A stretch of 64,000 nucleotides of DNA, from assembly GCF_024172125.1 (NCBI RefSeq), contig NZ_JAMZEA010000018.1, positions 124,001-188,000 of the forward strand, given 5' to 3'. Positions 1 through 7,954 of the stretch are shown piece by piece. Position 1 is the stretch's first letter. Every line of letters starts with the position of its first letter. Source of the DNA: Actinomadura rupiterrae (GTDB lineage Bacteria > Actinomycetota > Actinomycetes > Streptosporangiales > Streptosporangiaceae). The notes below the pieces were generated by a model, which saw nothing but the letters and a program-made list of their open reading frames with translations, did not search any database and was not told the origin of the DNA. Both the position numbers and the translations under genes were made by a program.

Positions 1-271
1 CTTCCGCAAAATCGGTCGAACGGGCAGAGGCCGTCGCATAAGCTCATCGAACCTCACGTTCGGCGGACACGTCGAACAAGGTGAGCGCGACATCGGCTCG
101 ATCGAACGGGTTAAACCCGGCCCGACGGGGGAGATGATCACCATGGCACGGCAGCAGCTCGTCAAACGCCCGCGACCTCCACGTCAACCGAGCCCGCTCG
201 ATCTCAGGACGCCCACGGGACGCCTCCTGCCGTACTGACCCCAAGCCCTCCGCCTCCCGCGGACGCGCAAC
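1..271. other. Left edge, no confident gene
   Basis: No gene can be assigned with confidence. One plus-strand frame is open from the window edge to a stop at 236-238 and another ends at about 39-41, so the 3' end of a gene lying to the left is possible. The predicted residues match nothing I recognise, and third-position GC is lower than in neighbouring genes. A minus-strand frame is also open through the repeats to the right but has the Arg/Gly-rich look of antisense sequence. A strong hairpin follows at 272-316, which would fit the end of a plus-strand transcript. Confidence 0.3.
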
Positions 272-316
272 GCGAAGCGCCGGGCTCCTCTCGACCGGAG
301 GAGCCCGGCGCTTCGC
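272..316. terminator. Long perfect hairpin, likely bidirectional terminator
   Basis: Arms at 272-290 (GCGAAGCGCCGGGCTCCTC) and 298-316 pair perfectly over 19 bp around a 7-nt loop. There is no long T-run, as is common in high-GC actinobacteria. It lies between the left-edge sequence and the repeat block. Confidence 0.65.
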
Positions 317-360
317 CGTCTCCTGTTCGCTATCCGCGAACACACCACCCCGCACCCGCG

Positions 361-545
361 GACGTGCACCGGCCAGCGTCCGCCGACCGGCGCGCACCTG
401 CTGGCGTGCACCCGCCACCATGCACCCACCGACGTGCACCCGCCACCATGTACCCACCGACGTGCACCCGCCGACGTGCACCCGCCGACGTGCGCCGGCC
501 AGCGTCCGCTGGTCGGCGCGCACCTGCTGGCGCGCACCCGCCACC
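361..545. repeat. Nested repeat: 59-bp duplication flanking a 14-bp tandem array
   Basis: A 59-bp segment at 361-419 recurs with a few mismatches at 487-545. Between the copies is a run of roughly six degenerate 14-bp units of the form RTGCACCCGCCRMC. Frames through it give Arg/Ala/Gly-rich or Pro/Thr/Ala-rich strings with no domain signature, so I treat it as non-coding. Confidence 0.7.
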
Positions 546-579
546 GCGCAACCGCCACCGCGCATCCGGAACCGGTCGG

Positions 580-975
580 CTACGTGGACGTGTCGGCCAG
601 TCGGGACATGAACGTGTCGCGGTTCACGATGGCGCGGCGCACCTTGCCGGTGGCGAGGAGCGTCCCGTCCGGCGCCGTCGCGCGGACGTCGAACAGCGCT
701 CGCCTACCGTCAAGTTCGGTCAGCTCGGCGGCCACGATCACGCGCGCGCCCACCGGACTCGCCGCGAGGTGGTCGATCTCCACGTGCGTCCCCACCGAGG
801 TGTCCGCCGCGACCAGCTGCCCCAGGAGCAGCCGCACGGTCGCCGCCTCGAACAGCGCCACCAGCCGCGGCGTGGCCAGGACGGGCACGTCGCCGCTCCC
901 CACCACCTCGGCCGTGTCCTCAAGAGCCACCACGGCTTCGAGCTCGGTACGCAGACCCGCTTTCGTCATAGCCAT
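580..975 (-). CDS. Hotdog-fold thioesterase, FlK-like
   Basis: A 131-residue protein with the size and pattern of small single-domain hotdog thioesterases related to fluoroacetyl-CoA thioesterase FlK. Typical features are an early GSGDVPVLATP segment, a LFEAATVRLL helix and a GTHVEIDHLAASPVG strand. It would act in the cytosol on an acyl-CoA; the substrate cannot be read from sequence. The start chosen is the ATG at 975, with a second in-frame ATG at 969; the longer frame to 1182 has an atypical N-terminus. It stands alone. The family call is by pattern recognition and active-site residues were not aligned. Confidence 0.65.
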   Translation of the reverse strand: MAMTKAGLRTELEAVVALEDTAEVVGSGDVPVLATPRLVALFEAATVRLLLGQLVAADTSVGTHVEIDHLAASPVGARVIVAAELTELDGRRALFDVRATAPDGTLLATGKVRRAIVNRDTFMSRLADTST

Positions 976-1171
976 AACCTGCCCACTTCGCAGCCGAAAG
1001 CTCGCCCCAACCGACAGGTATCTGTGGCGCGGCGGCAACAACGGCAACGTCACGTGCCGGTCACCACGGTGAGAGCTTGGTTGCTCTATGCTCTGCCTCA
1101 ACTCCGGAGAGTGATAACTCGTCGCTCTCCGACTCATGCTTGTCGAGAGAGCAACTTCCGAGGGAGCCGGC

Positions 1172-1447
1172 GTGAACAGCACATCTACGTCCCGCTTCGC
1201 CGCTGGTTCCGGTTTCGTCGCTGGTTCCGGCTTCGCCGCTGGTTCCGGTTTCGCCGCGGGTTCAGGTGACGACGATCCGCGGCGCGTGTTCCGTCGGAGT
1301 TCGCGGTGCGGATGCGAGTCGAACTGCGTCGAGGTCGCCTACTCCGGACCCGGCCTGATCGCCGTCCGGGACACCAAGCGCGGGCCGGACGGTCCCGTCC
1401 TCTCGGTACCGGCGCGCCTGATCAGCGCGCTCAAGCAGCGCGGCTGA
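1172..1447 (+). CDS. DUF397 domain protein with N-terminal GSGFAA repeats
   Basis: The C-terminal half shows the DUF397 signature: a Ser-rich start, NCVEVA, a central IAVRD and DGPVL near the end. DUF397 proteins are small partners of XRE/DUF5753 regulators and are thought to form toxin-antitoxin-like or developmental switch pairs in actinomycetes. The GTG at 1172 is preceded by GAGGGAG at 1160-1166, giving 91 residues; an upstream ATG at 1136 lacks such a site. The N-terminus is unusual: four tandem 18-bp units encode a low-complexity Phe-Ala-Ala-Gly-Ser-Gly stretch. It converges on the XRE gene with three bases between the two stops, whereas such pairs normally lie head-to-tail on one strand. 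Confidence 0.8.
   Translation: MNSTSTSRFAAGSGFVAGSGFAAGSGFAAGSGDDDPRRVFRRSSRCGCESNCVEVAYSGPGLIAVRDTKRGPDGPVLSVPARLISALKQRG
1196..1267 (+). repeat. Four tandem 18-bp units inside the DUF397 gene
   Basis: The unit TTCGCCGCTGGTTCCGGT occurs four times in frame with few substitutions, encoding F-A/V-A-G-S-G. An 18-bp period keeps frame, so copy number can vary without truncating the protein. Confidence 0.9.
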
Positions 1448-1450
1448 CCG

Positions 1451-2317
1451 TCACTTCCACACCGTGTCCGCGATGCGGGCGACGCACGCGGCCGACGCGT
1501 CCGGATCGAGGGCGTGCGCGTGCAGCTGCTCCCACGACAGCCGGTACAGGTGCGCGACGTCGTCGGTGTGCACGCGGCTGCCCCACACGCTGTCGATGTA
1601 GACCGCGTCCGGGAAGGTCACGTCGTAGGCGGGGGCGAACTCCAGGATCGTGAACGCCTCGCCCATGACGGGTCCGTGGAAGCCGTCCAGCGGGAGGACG
1701 CGGAGCTCGACGTTCGGCAGCCGCATCAATTCGAGCAGCCGCTGGAGCTGCCGGAACATGACCGAGGCGTCCCCGATCGAGCGCAGCAGCACCGACTCGT
1801 CCACGATGCCGCGGAAGTCGATCGGGTCCGGCCTGGTCAGGACGTCCTGCCGGCGCATCCGCATCTCGACGCGGCGGCGGATGGTGCGCGGCGAGTCGGC
1901 CGTCACCAGGCCCGCGCTGCGCAGCGTCGCGGCGGCGTACGGCTCGGACTGGACGAGCCCGGGCACCGTGAAGACCGAGTAGCACAGCGCCGCGGACGCC
2001 TCGTCCTCCAGCGCGACGAACTCGTCGAACTCCGGCGACGTGGCGAGCCGCCGCCCGGACCACCAGCCCGGCTCGGTCGCGGCGTGCGCGAGGGCGAGCA
2101 GCTCGCCGCGGTGGTCCTCGTCCACCCGGTACAGCTCCAGCAGCAGCCGGACGTCCGAGACGCGCGCGCCGATCCGGGCGTTCTCGATGCGGCTGAGCTT
2201 GGACGCCGACCAGTCGAGCGCGGACGCGGCCTCCTCGCCGTTCAGCCCGGTCTGCTCGCGCAGCCGCCTCAGCTCGGCCCCGAGCCTGCGGCGGCGGACG
2301 GACGGAACAGCGGCCAC
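1451..2317 (-). CDS. XRE-family regulator with DUF5753 domain
   Basis: An N-terminal helix-turn-helix (LGAELRRLREQTGLNGEEAA, then WSASKLSRIENAR) is followed by a long C-terminal DUF5753 region containing LLELYRVDEDHRGELLALA and a late FHGPVMGEAFTILEF segment. This architecture is abundant in actinomycetes, where such regulators pair with DUF397 proteins, and the neighbour at 1172-1447 is one. The GTG at 2317 follows an AAGAAGG site and gives 288 residues, the usual length; in-frame starts at 2365 and 2428 would add an atypical extension. The operon partner faces it rather than following it. Confidence 0.85.
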   Translation of the reverse strand: MAAVPSVRRRRLGAELRRLREQTGLNGEEAASALDWSASKLSRIENARIGARVSDVRLLLELYRVDEDHRGELLALAHAATEPGWWSGRRLATSPEFDEFVALEDEASAALCYSVFTVPGLVQSEPYAAATLRSAGLVTADSPRTIRRRVEMRMRRQDVLTRPDPIDFRGIVDESVLLRSIGDASVMFRQLQRLLELMRLPNVELRVLPLDGFHGPVMGEAFTILEFAPAYDVTFPDAVYIDSVWGSRVHTDDVAHLYRLSWEQLHAHALDPDASAACVARIADTVWK

Positions 2318-2703
2318 GTGCGGAACGACCTTCTTCCCGGATGGGAATTGCCGTGCAACTTGCATTTTCCGCCGGGTCGCTCCTGCCGTCCAGACACGCG
2401 GGCGAACCGCATCACCGGAATCGCGCACTCAACCCGATGTCCGAATGATATGCGGACGTTGGCTGAAAGGTAAGAAAATACTGCTTCCGCACGGGCATCT
2501 GGCCGTGCATCTTGCACGACGGCGAAAGCCCTGTCGATACTACGAATACCTCCTCTGGCCGCGAGGCCAGTGCCACCGCTCCGCGTTCCCGGGTTCCGCA
2601 CCGGTCCGCCGGGACCCCAGGTCCGCACCGACGCGGCCGCGTTTTCCCTTCCTGTCCGCCGGACAGGTGACGGCCCGTGGGGCCGAGGAGATGGAGGCTC
2701 TTC
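2318..2703. other. Divergent intergenic region, 386 bp
   Basis: This region separates the minus-strand XRE regulator from the plus-strand cyclase-like gene. It is locally AT-richer (around 2335-2375 and 2445-2520) than the surrounding coding DNA, as expected for promoters, but I cannot fix specific -10 and -35 elements. I see no RNA gene. Confidence 0.5.
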
Positions 2704-3333
2704 ATGGGGAGCATCGACCCGGTGCACAGGAGCATCCTGGCCGTCGACATCGAGCGCTCGACGGTGGATGTCCGCACCAACCCGATCAAGCTCGAACTCC
2801 GCGCGCAGGTCTACCGCATGCTGCTCGGCGCGATGGCCCACGCCGGGGTGGACGCCTGCTGGTGCGAGCCGTTCGAGGACCGCGGCGACGGCGTCCTCGT
2901 GCTGATCCGGCCCGTGGACGAGCTGCCCAAACCCCGCCTGCTGTCCCAGCTGATCCCCGAGCTCGCCCGCGCGCTCACCGACTACAACCGGGCGCTGCCG
3001 CCGTCCGAGCTCGCCCGCCGCGAGCTGCGGCTGCGGGCCGTCCTGCACGCCGGGGAGGTGCATCTGGACGAGAACGGGTACTGCGGCGAGGAGGTGGACG
3101 TGGCCTGCCGACTCCTGGACGCGCCGAGCGTGAAGCGCTGCCTGCGCGCGGCCCCCGGACCGCTCGTCCTGGTCGTGTCGCAGGAGATCTACTGGGGGAT
3201 CGTCCGGCACGAATACGACGGGATCGGTCCGGACACCTACCGTCCGCACGTCTGGGTGAACGTGGGCGGACGGCGCAGACGGGGCTTCGTGCACGTACCG
3301 CCGGCCCCGCGCGACGAGGCCGTCCCCGCGTGA
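2704..3333 (+). CDS. Class III nucleotidyl cyclase-like domain protein
   Basis: A 209-residue soluble protein with the class III cyclase homology core. It has an ILAVDIERST strand with the first metal-type Asp, a DRGDGVLVL hairpin with the second, and a RAVLHAGEVH...GEEVDVACRL helix. Many actinomycetes carry single-domain proteins of this kind whose nucleotide cyclase activity is unproven. No adenine-specifying Lys/Asp pair can be confirmed by eye, and no sensor or membrane domain is present. The ATG at 2704 follows GGAGG. The gene is followed by a small membrane protein gene about 100 bp downstream. Confidence 0.6.
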   Translation: MGSIDPVHRSILAVDIERSTVDVRTNPIKLELRAQVYRMLLGAMAHAGVDACWCEPFEDRGDGVLVLIRPVDELPKPRLLSQLIPELARALTDYNRALPPSELARRELRLRAVLHAGEVHLDENGYCGEEVDVACRLLDAPSVKRCLRAAPGPLVLVVSQEIYWGIVRHEYDGIGPDTYRPHVWVNVGGRRRRGFVHVPPAPRDEAVPA

Positions 3334-3440
3334 TCTTTTGCCCGTGTTTGGCGGACCACAAGTACTTTGCTCGGTTCTGAGGTTAGGTAACCCCGTTTCG
3401 GACGCATCCTCCCCATGAGGGCCGAAGGAGGCGAGGTCTC

Positions 3441-3779
3441 ATGGGACACCGACGGACCGAGGGCCTGAACTGGCCGCTTCTCGCGGGGATCGCGGCCGCG
3501 GCGGCGATGGTGGTCGCCGCGGTCCTCGCGCCCTGGCGCCAGCACAGGCTGGCAGGCCATGGCCCCGCGCAGCACGGCCAGGTGGTCTACCGCAGTCGGC
3601 CCGTCCGGCGGTCGCGCGCCGCACGGGTCGCCCGGATGGCGCAGGCCCGCGAAGAACGCGAGGCCAAGGCGGCCCACAGCCGGTTCTCCATCAACTGGCC
3701 GCTGGCCCTGGGCATCGCCGCCGCCCTGTTCCTGCTCTGGCTCTGGTGGTGGTCGGCCACGCGGGGCGGCCCGGGTTGA
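3441..3779 (+). CDS. Small two-helix membrane protein, unknown
   Basis: A 112-residue protein with two predicted membrane helices: residues about 10-30 (LNWPLLAGIAAAAAMVVAAV) and 85-106 (INWPLALGIAAALFLLWLWW). They are joined by a basic, His/Arg-rich linker of about 50 residues. The two helices resemble each other, both starting with N-W-P-L, suggesting an internal duplication. An AGGAGG site precedes the ATG. I recognise no family; function unknown. Confidence 0.65.
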   Translation: MGHRRTEGLNWPLLAGIAAAAAMVVAAVLAPWRQHRLAGHGPAQHGQVVYRSRPVRRSRAARVARMAQAREEREAKAAHSRFSINWPLALGIAAALFLLWLWWWSATRGGPG

Positions 3780-3824
3780 TCCCGCGCGCCGGGCAGACCG
3801 CCCCGCGTGACCTGGTAGGCCGCC

Positions 3825-4919
3825 CTACAGACCTTGAAGGCCCTCGTAGGCGGCCATGATCATCTCCATGCCCCGGCCGTCGTCGCCCGGCTCGCGCATC
3901 TGGTTCGTCACGTACGCCATGACCAGGCGGTTGTCGGGCTCGACCAGCATCATCGAACCGCCCCACCCGCCCCAGCCATAGGTGGTTCCGAACAGTCCGT
4001 ATCCCAACCCGTAGCGCACCCGCATCCCGAGCAGGCGGTCTTCGCCGCTGAACTCCTCAACCCAGGCCCGCGCGCATCCCGCGTCCGAAAGCAGCCGAAC
4101 CCCTCGTGCCGCTCCCCCGCACGCCATCACCGACTGGACGAGCGCCACCGAACGCGCGTTGCCGAACCCGCTCGCCGCCGGGATCTCCGCCCGCCGCCAG
4201 CCCACACCGTTCCCGTCCCGCACCCGAATCCCGCCGACAGCAGCCCCGGGCGCGCTCGCGGCATAGTCATCGTCCTTGCCCGATGGCGGCACGGTCACCG
4301 CCACGCGCCGATCATGCTCGGCGCCCAACCCGATGTGGAAGTCCGCGCCCAGCGGCCCGGCGATCTCGTCCGCGAAGAACTCCCCGAGCGTCCGCCCGGT
4401 GACCCGCCGGACGACCTCACCCACCAGGAACCCCTGCGTGATCGAGTGGTACCCGGCCGCCGTCCCCGGCTCCCACTGCGGAGCCTGCGCGGCGAGCCGC
4501 CCCGTCGCGGACGCCCAGTCGAACAACTCCTCGACCGTCCCGTCCCAGTCGGGAAGCCCCGCAGTATGCGAGAGCAGATGCCGGACGAGCACCTTCTCCT
4601 TACCGGCCGCAGCGAATTCCGGCCAGTACCGAGCAACCGGCGCATCCAGGTCGAGCAACCCCCGATCGGCCAGGACGAGCGCGCACAGGGCAGTCATCGT
4701 CTTGGTCACCGACCACACATTGACGATCGTGTCCCGCTCCCACGGGACGGCCCGCTCCGCGTCCGCGAACCCGCCCCACACATCGACCACGGGCTCCCCG
4801 TCCACAAAGACGGCCACCGCTCCCCCGACGTCCCCCGCGTCCAGCAAGGCCCCCAACGCATTGGGAACCGCCACAAAAAGATCATCGTACGAACCTCGAA
4901 CCTCACCCATACAAAGCAT
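3825..4919 (-). CDS. Serine hydrolase, beta-lactamase/esterase class C type
   Basis: A 364-residue member of the beta-lactamase-like serine hydrolases (EstB/DAP-type). The nucleophile motif is WSVTKT (SxxK), a GYHS motif supplies the Tyr, and a glycine-rich GGWGGS replaces the KTG/HTG box near the C-terminus. HLLSHTAGLPDWDG is typical of the family. No signal peptide is seen, so it is probably a cytosolic esterase or amidase; the substrate is unknown. The start is the ATG at 4919 after GGGGTGGGG; ATG 4910 is an alternative. An IS256-family element begins only about 50 bp upstream, so the native promoter may be cut or replaced. Confidence 0.85.
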   Translation of the reverse strand: MLCMGEVRGSYDDLFVAVPNALGALLDAGDVGGAVAVFVDGEPVVDVWGGFADAERAVPWERDTIVNVWSVTKTMTALCALVLADRGLLDLDAPVARYWPEFAAAGKEKVLVRHLLSHTAGLPDWDGTVEELFDWASATGRLAAQAPQWEPGTAAGYHSITQGFLVGEVVRRVTGRTLGEFFADEIAGPLGADFHIGLGAEHDRRVAVTVPPSGKDDDYAASAPGAAVGGIRVRDGNGVGWRRAEIPAASGFGNARSVALVQSVMACGGAARGVRLLSDAGCARAWVEEFSGEDRLLGMRVRYGLGYGLFGTTYGWGGWGGSMMLVEPDNRLVMAYVTNQMREPGDDGRGMEMIMAAYEGLQGL

Positions 4920-4963
4920 TGAGGCCCCACCCCCGCCCCAACACAACCGATTTTCCACCGCCC

Positions 4964-4971
4964 CTAAAGAT
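4964..4971. repeat. Target-site duplication, left copy, first IS
   Basis: CTAAAGAT directly abuts the left inverted repeat; the identical right copy is 6346-6353. Eight bases is the usual duplication for IS256 elements. Confidence 0.9.
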
Positions 4972-6345
4972 GGGACTGTAGAAATTTCGGTGTAACTCCT
5001 GAGGTGTAGGAGACACCTGTGACGAACGTGAGCAAGCCGGTTGATGGCGGTGAGTCCGCTGGTGAGGTGCCTTCGGCTGTGGCTGGGCAGGTTGCTGATC
5101 TGGTGGCGCAGTTGCAGGCGCAGGGTCTGCCGGTGTCGGGTGAGGGTGGGTTGCTGCAGCAGCTGACCAAGCTGGTGCTGGAGTCTTCGCTTGAGGGCGA
5201 GCTGGACGCTCATCTGGGCTATGCCAAAAACGATGCCGCTGGTCGCGGCAGTGGGAACTCCCGGAACGGGAAGCGGTCCAAGACGGTGCTGACCGAGGCG
5301 GGTCCGGTCCAGATCGAGGTGCCGCGGGACCGGGACGCCTCGTTCGAGCCGCAGATCGTGCGGAAGCGGCAGCGGCGGTTGGACGGGATCGACGGCATGG
5401 TGTTGTCGCTCAGCGCGAAGGGGCTCACGACGGGTGAGATCTCGGCGCATCTGGCCGAGGTGTATGGCGCGTCGGTGTCGAAGGACACCATCTCGGCGAT
5501 CACCGACCGGGTGCTGGAGGGCATGGCCGAGTGGCAGTCGCGTCCGCTGGACGAGGTGTATCCGGTGGTGTTCATCGACGCGTTGCGGGTGAAGATCCGG
5601 GACGGCCAGGTCGCCAACCGCCCCATCTACCTCGCCCTGGGCGTCACGGTCGACGGGCAGCGCGACTTCCTCGGGCTGTGGGCCGGTGAGCACGGTGACG
5701 GTGAGGGCGCCAAGTACTGGCTGCGTGTCCTCACCGAGTTGAAGAACCGCGGTGTCAAGGACGTCCTGATGCTGGTCTGTGATGGGCTGAAGGGGCTGCC
5801 TGACTCGGTTGCTGCGGTCTGGCCGCAGACCGTGGTGCAGACCTGCGTGGTTCATCTGCTGCGCAACAGCTTCGCCTATGCCGGCAGGCAGGACTGGTCG
5901 AAACTCGCCAAGGATCTCAAGCCCGTCTACACCGCCCCGACCGAGGCCGCGGCGTTCGACCGGTTCGCCGAGTTCTCCGAGAAGTGGGAGCGCAAGTATC
6001 CCGCGATCGTCAGGTTGTGGACCAACGCCTGGGCCGAGTTCGTGCCATTCCTGGCCTTCGACGTCGAGATCCGCAAGGTCATCGCCACCACGAACGCGAT
6101 CGAGTCCATCAACGCCCGGCTCCGCCGGGCCGTGAGCGCCCGCGGCCACTTCCCGACCGAGCAGGCCGCGATGAAATGCCTCTACATGGCGCTCATGGGA
6201 CTGGACCCCACCGGCAAAGGCCGTGGCGCCTGGGTCCGCCGCTGGAAGCCGGCCCTCAACGCCTTCGACATCCACTTCGACGGCCGCCTGACCAGGAACA
6301 ACTAACCCATCCAAGATCGACTTACACCGAAAAATTGACAGTCCC
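4972..6345 (+). mobile_element. IS256-family insertion sequence (first of two)
   Basis: A 1374-bp element bounded by imperfect terminal inverted repeats. The left end starts GGGACTGT and the right end closes ACAGTCCC, with matching TTTCGGTGTAA further in. A perfect 8-bp direct repeat, CTAAAGAT, flanks it at 4964-4971 and 6346-6353. It carries a single intact transposase gene, so it is probably complete and potentially mobile. Confidence 0.9.
5019..6305 (+). CDS. IS256-family (Mutator-type) transposase
   Basis: A 428-residue DDE transposase. Catalytic-type acidic residues lie in VVFIDALRVKI, LMLVCDGLKGL and TNAIESINARLRR, the characteristic Mutator-family D, D and E motifs. The N-terminus has the usual helical segment ending in ELDAHLGYAK. 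The GTG at 5019 follows TAGGAG. Length is full for the family and no frameshift is seen. It is about 35-40% similar by eye to the second transposase at 6414-7844, so the two elements are different, not copies. Confidence 0.95.
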   Translation: MTNVSKPVDGGESAGEVPSAVAGQVADLVAQLQAQGLPVSGEGGLLQQLTKLVLESSLEGELDAHLGYAKNDAAGRGSGNSRNGKRSKTVLTEAGPVQIEVPRDRDASFEPQIVRKRQRRLDGIDGMVLSLSAKGLTTGEISAHLAEVYGASVSKDTISAITDRVLEGMAEWQSRPLDEVYPVVFIDALRVKIRDGQVANRPIYLALGVTVDGQRDFLGLWAGEHGDGEGAKYWLRVLTELKNRGVKDVLMLVCDGLKGLPDSVAAVWPQTVVQTCVVHLLRNSFAYAGRQDWSKLAKDLKPVYTAPTEAAAFDRFAEFSEKWERKYPAIVRLWTNAWAEFVPFLAFDVEIRKVIATTNAIESINARLRRAVSARGHFPTEQAAMKCLYMALMGLDPTGKGRGAWVRRWKPALNAFDIHFDGRLTRNN

Positions 6346-6361
6346 CTAAAGATCCTTTTGG
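6346..6361. repeat. Abutting target-site duplications of the two IS elements
   Basis: Bases 6346-6353 (CTAAAGAT) are the right duplication of the first IS. Bases 6353-6361 (TCCTTTTGG) recur at 7937-7945 and form the left duplication of the second. The two share one base, so the elements landed in adjoining target sites. Confidence 0.85.
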
Positions 6362-7936
6362 AGCTTGTAACTCGAGGTGTGTAAAGATGATCTTGTGGTG
6401 GGTCTGGTTGTGTTTACCGGATGCGGCCCGGGTAGGCCTGGGCGAGTTCGTTGAGTGCTTCGGGCCAGCCGTAGGTTTTGGTGCCCTCGACGAGTCGGGC
6501 GGGTTGGAAGGGATGCTTGTCGCCGTTGGCTCGTTTGGCGGCGCGTTCGCGGGCGCGTTTGTCCTCGATGTTGACGATGGCCAGCCACAGCAGTTTGACG
6601 ACTGCGTCGTCGGTCGGGAAGTGGCCGCGGGCCTTGGTGACCTTGCGGAGTTGGTAGTTCAGTGACTCGATGCTGTTGGTGGTGTAGAGCAATCGGCGGA
6701 CTGCGGGTGTGAAGGCCAGGAACGGGGTGACCTGTTCCCAGGCCGTCTCCCACACTTTCACCGCCTGCGGGTAGCGTTTTCCCAGCTCGCTGGTGGCCAG
6801 GGTGGCCAGGGCGTCGAACGCGGCGTCGGCGTCGACGGCGGTGTAGACCTTCTTCAGTTCGGCCGCGACCGCGGCGCGGTCCTTGCGTGGGACCGGCCGC
6901 AGTGCGTTGCGGATCAGGTGGACCACGCAGGTCTGGACGGTGGCGTGGGGGAAGGCCGCGGTGATGGCGTCCTCGAACCCGCCCAGCCCGTCGCAGCAGG
7001 CGATCAGGATGTCGGTGACTCCACGGTTGCGCAGGTCGGTGACGACACCGCGCCAGAACCCGGCGCCTTCTCCGACCGGGCCGTCGGCGGCCTTGGGCAC
7101 CCAGATGCCCAGCACGTGCTTGTCGCCGTCGGTGTCGATCCCGACTGCCAGGTACGCCGGCTTGTTGTGCACGACGTGGTTGTCGCGGACTTTCACCACG
7201 ATCGCGTCCAGGAACACCACGGCATAGACGGGGTCGAGCGGGCGGCGCTGCCAGGACTTGACCTCCTCCATCACCTGCTCGGTGATCCGGGAGACGGTCT
7301 CGGGACTGAGCCGGGTCCCATACACCTGGTCGAGGTGGTGGACGATGTCACGGACCGTCATGCCGTGCGCGTACAGGCTGATGACCATGTCGTCCAGGCC
7401 GCCGGAGACGCGCCCGGCGCGTTTGGGCACCAGCATCGGCTCGAAGCTGCCGGCCCGGTCCCGCGGCACCGCCACCTGAACCGGCCCGACCCCGGTCTGC
7501 ACCGTCTTGCGGATCTTCCCGTTCCGGGCGTTGCCCGCCACCGCGCCCGCGCCCTGCACATGCCGGTCATAGCCCAGATGCGCGGTCAGCTCGGCCTCCA
7601 ACGCCCGCTCCAGGACGGCCTTGACCAGATCACCCAGCATCGAGCCCTCACCGGTCAGCCGCAGCCCGCCGTCCTGGTCCCGGGACCTGGCCAGCAACTC
7701 ATCCAGCAGCCGATCGTCCATCAGCTCCCGGATCGGACGACGCACCGTTTCCTGCTCGGACTCACCCACCTCCAACACGGTAGCCGGAAGATCACTTACG
7801 GTGGTCGAGGTGGTGCCGTCGACACCATCGATCACAGACATCACGTGTGGTTCTCCCCCCGAAGAACGTGGGCGCTTCGCCCACTGATCACTTGCTCCCC
7901 AACAAGATCACTTTCCACACCTAGAGAGATACCTCC
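6362..7936 (-). mobile_element. IS256-family insertion sequence (second of two)
   Basis: About 1575 bp, flanked by a 9-bp direct repeat TCCTTTTGG (6353-6361 and 7937-7945). Imperfect inverted ends share AGGTGTG followed closely by AAAG and GATCTTGT. The exact ends are uncertain by one or two bases, because the repeat and terminal GG overlap. It contains one intact transposase gene in the opposite orientation to the first element. Confidence 0.82.
6414..7844 (-). CDS. IS256-family (Mutator-type) transposase
   Basis: A 476-residue transposase with Mutator-type motifs: VVFLDAIVVKVRD, DILIACCDGLGG and TTNSIESLNYQLRK. It is longer than the neighbour at 5019-6305, with an acidic N-terminal extension of about 50 residues. 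RNGKIRKTVQT and VPRDRAGSFEP are conserved with it. The open frame is intact. The C-terminal part has the basic RARERAAKRANG stretch seen in this subgroup. Confidence 0.95.
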   Translation of the reverse strand: MMSVIDGVDGTTSTTVSDLPATVLEVGESEQETVRRPIRELMDDRLLDELLARSRDQDGGLRLTGEGSMLGDLVKAVLERALEAELTAHLGYDRHVQGAGAVAGNARNGKIRKTVQTGVGPVQVAVPRDRAGSFEPMLVPKRAGRVSGGLDDMVISLYAHGMTVRDIVHHLDQVYGTRLSPETVSRITEQVMEEVKSWQRRPLDPVYAVVFLDAIVVKVRDNHVVHNKPAYLAVGIDTDGDKHVLGIWVPKAADGPVGEGAGFWRGVVTDLRNRGVTDILIACCDGLGGFEDAITAAFPHATVQTCVVHLIRNALRPVPRKDRAAVAAELKKVYTAVDADAAFDALATLATSELGKRYPQAVKVWETAWEQVTPFLAFTPAVRRLLYTTNSIESLNYQLRKVTKARGHFPTDDAVVKLLWLAIVNIEDKRARERAAKRANGDKHPFQPARLVEGTKTYGWPEALNELAQAYPGRIR

Positions 7937-7954
7937 TCCTTTTGGGGGTACGGG

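Noticed and set aside
44..565. Minus-strand 173-residue frame over the left repeat block
   Set aside because: Composition is Arg/Gly/Ala-rich and the residues repeat only because the DNA does; no domain or ribosome site is visible.
3825..6314. Apparent 829-residue fusion of the serine hydrolase with an upstream domain
   Set aside because: The upstream part is the antisense frame of the IS256 transposase; the hydrolase starts at 4919.
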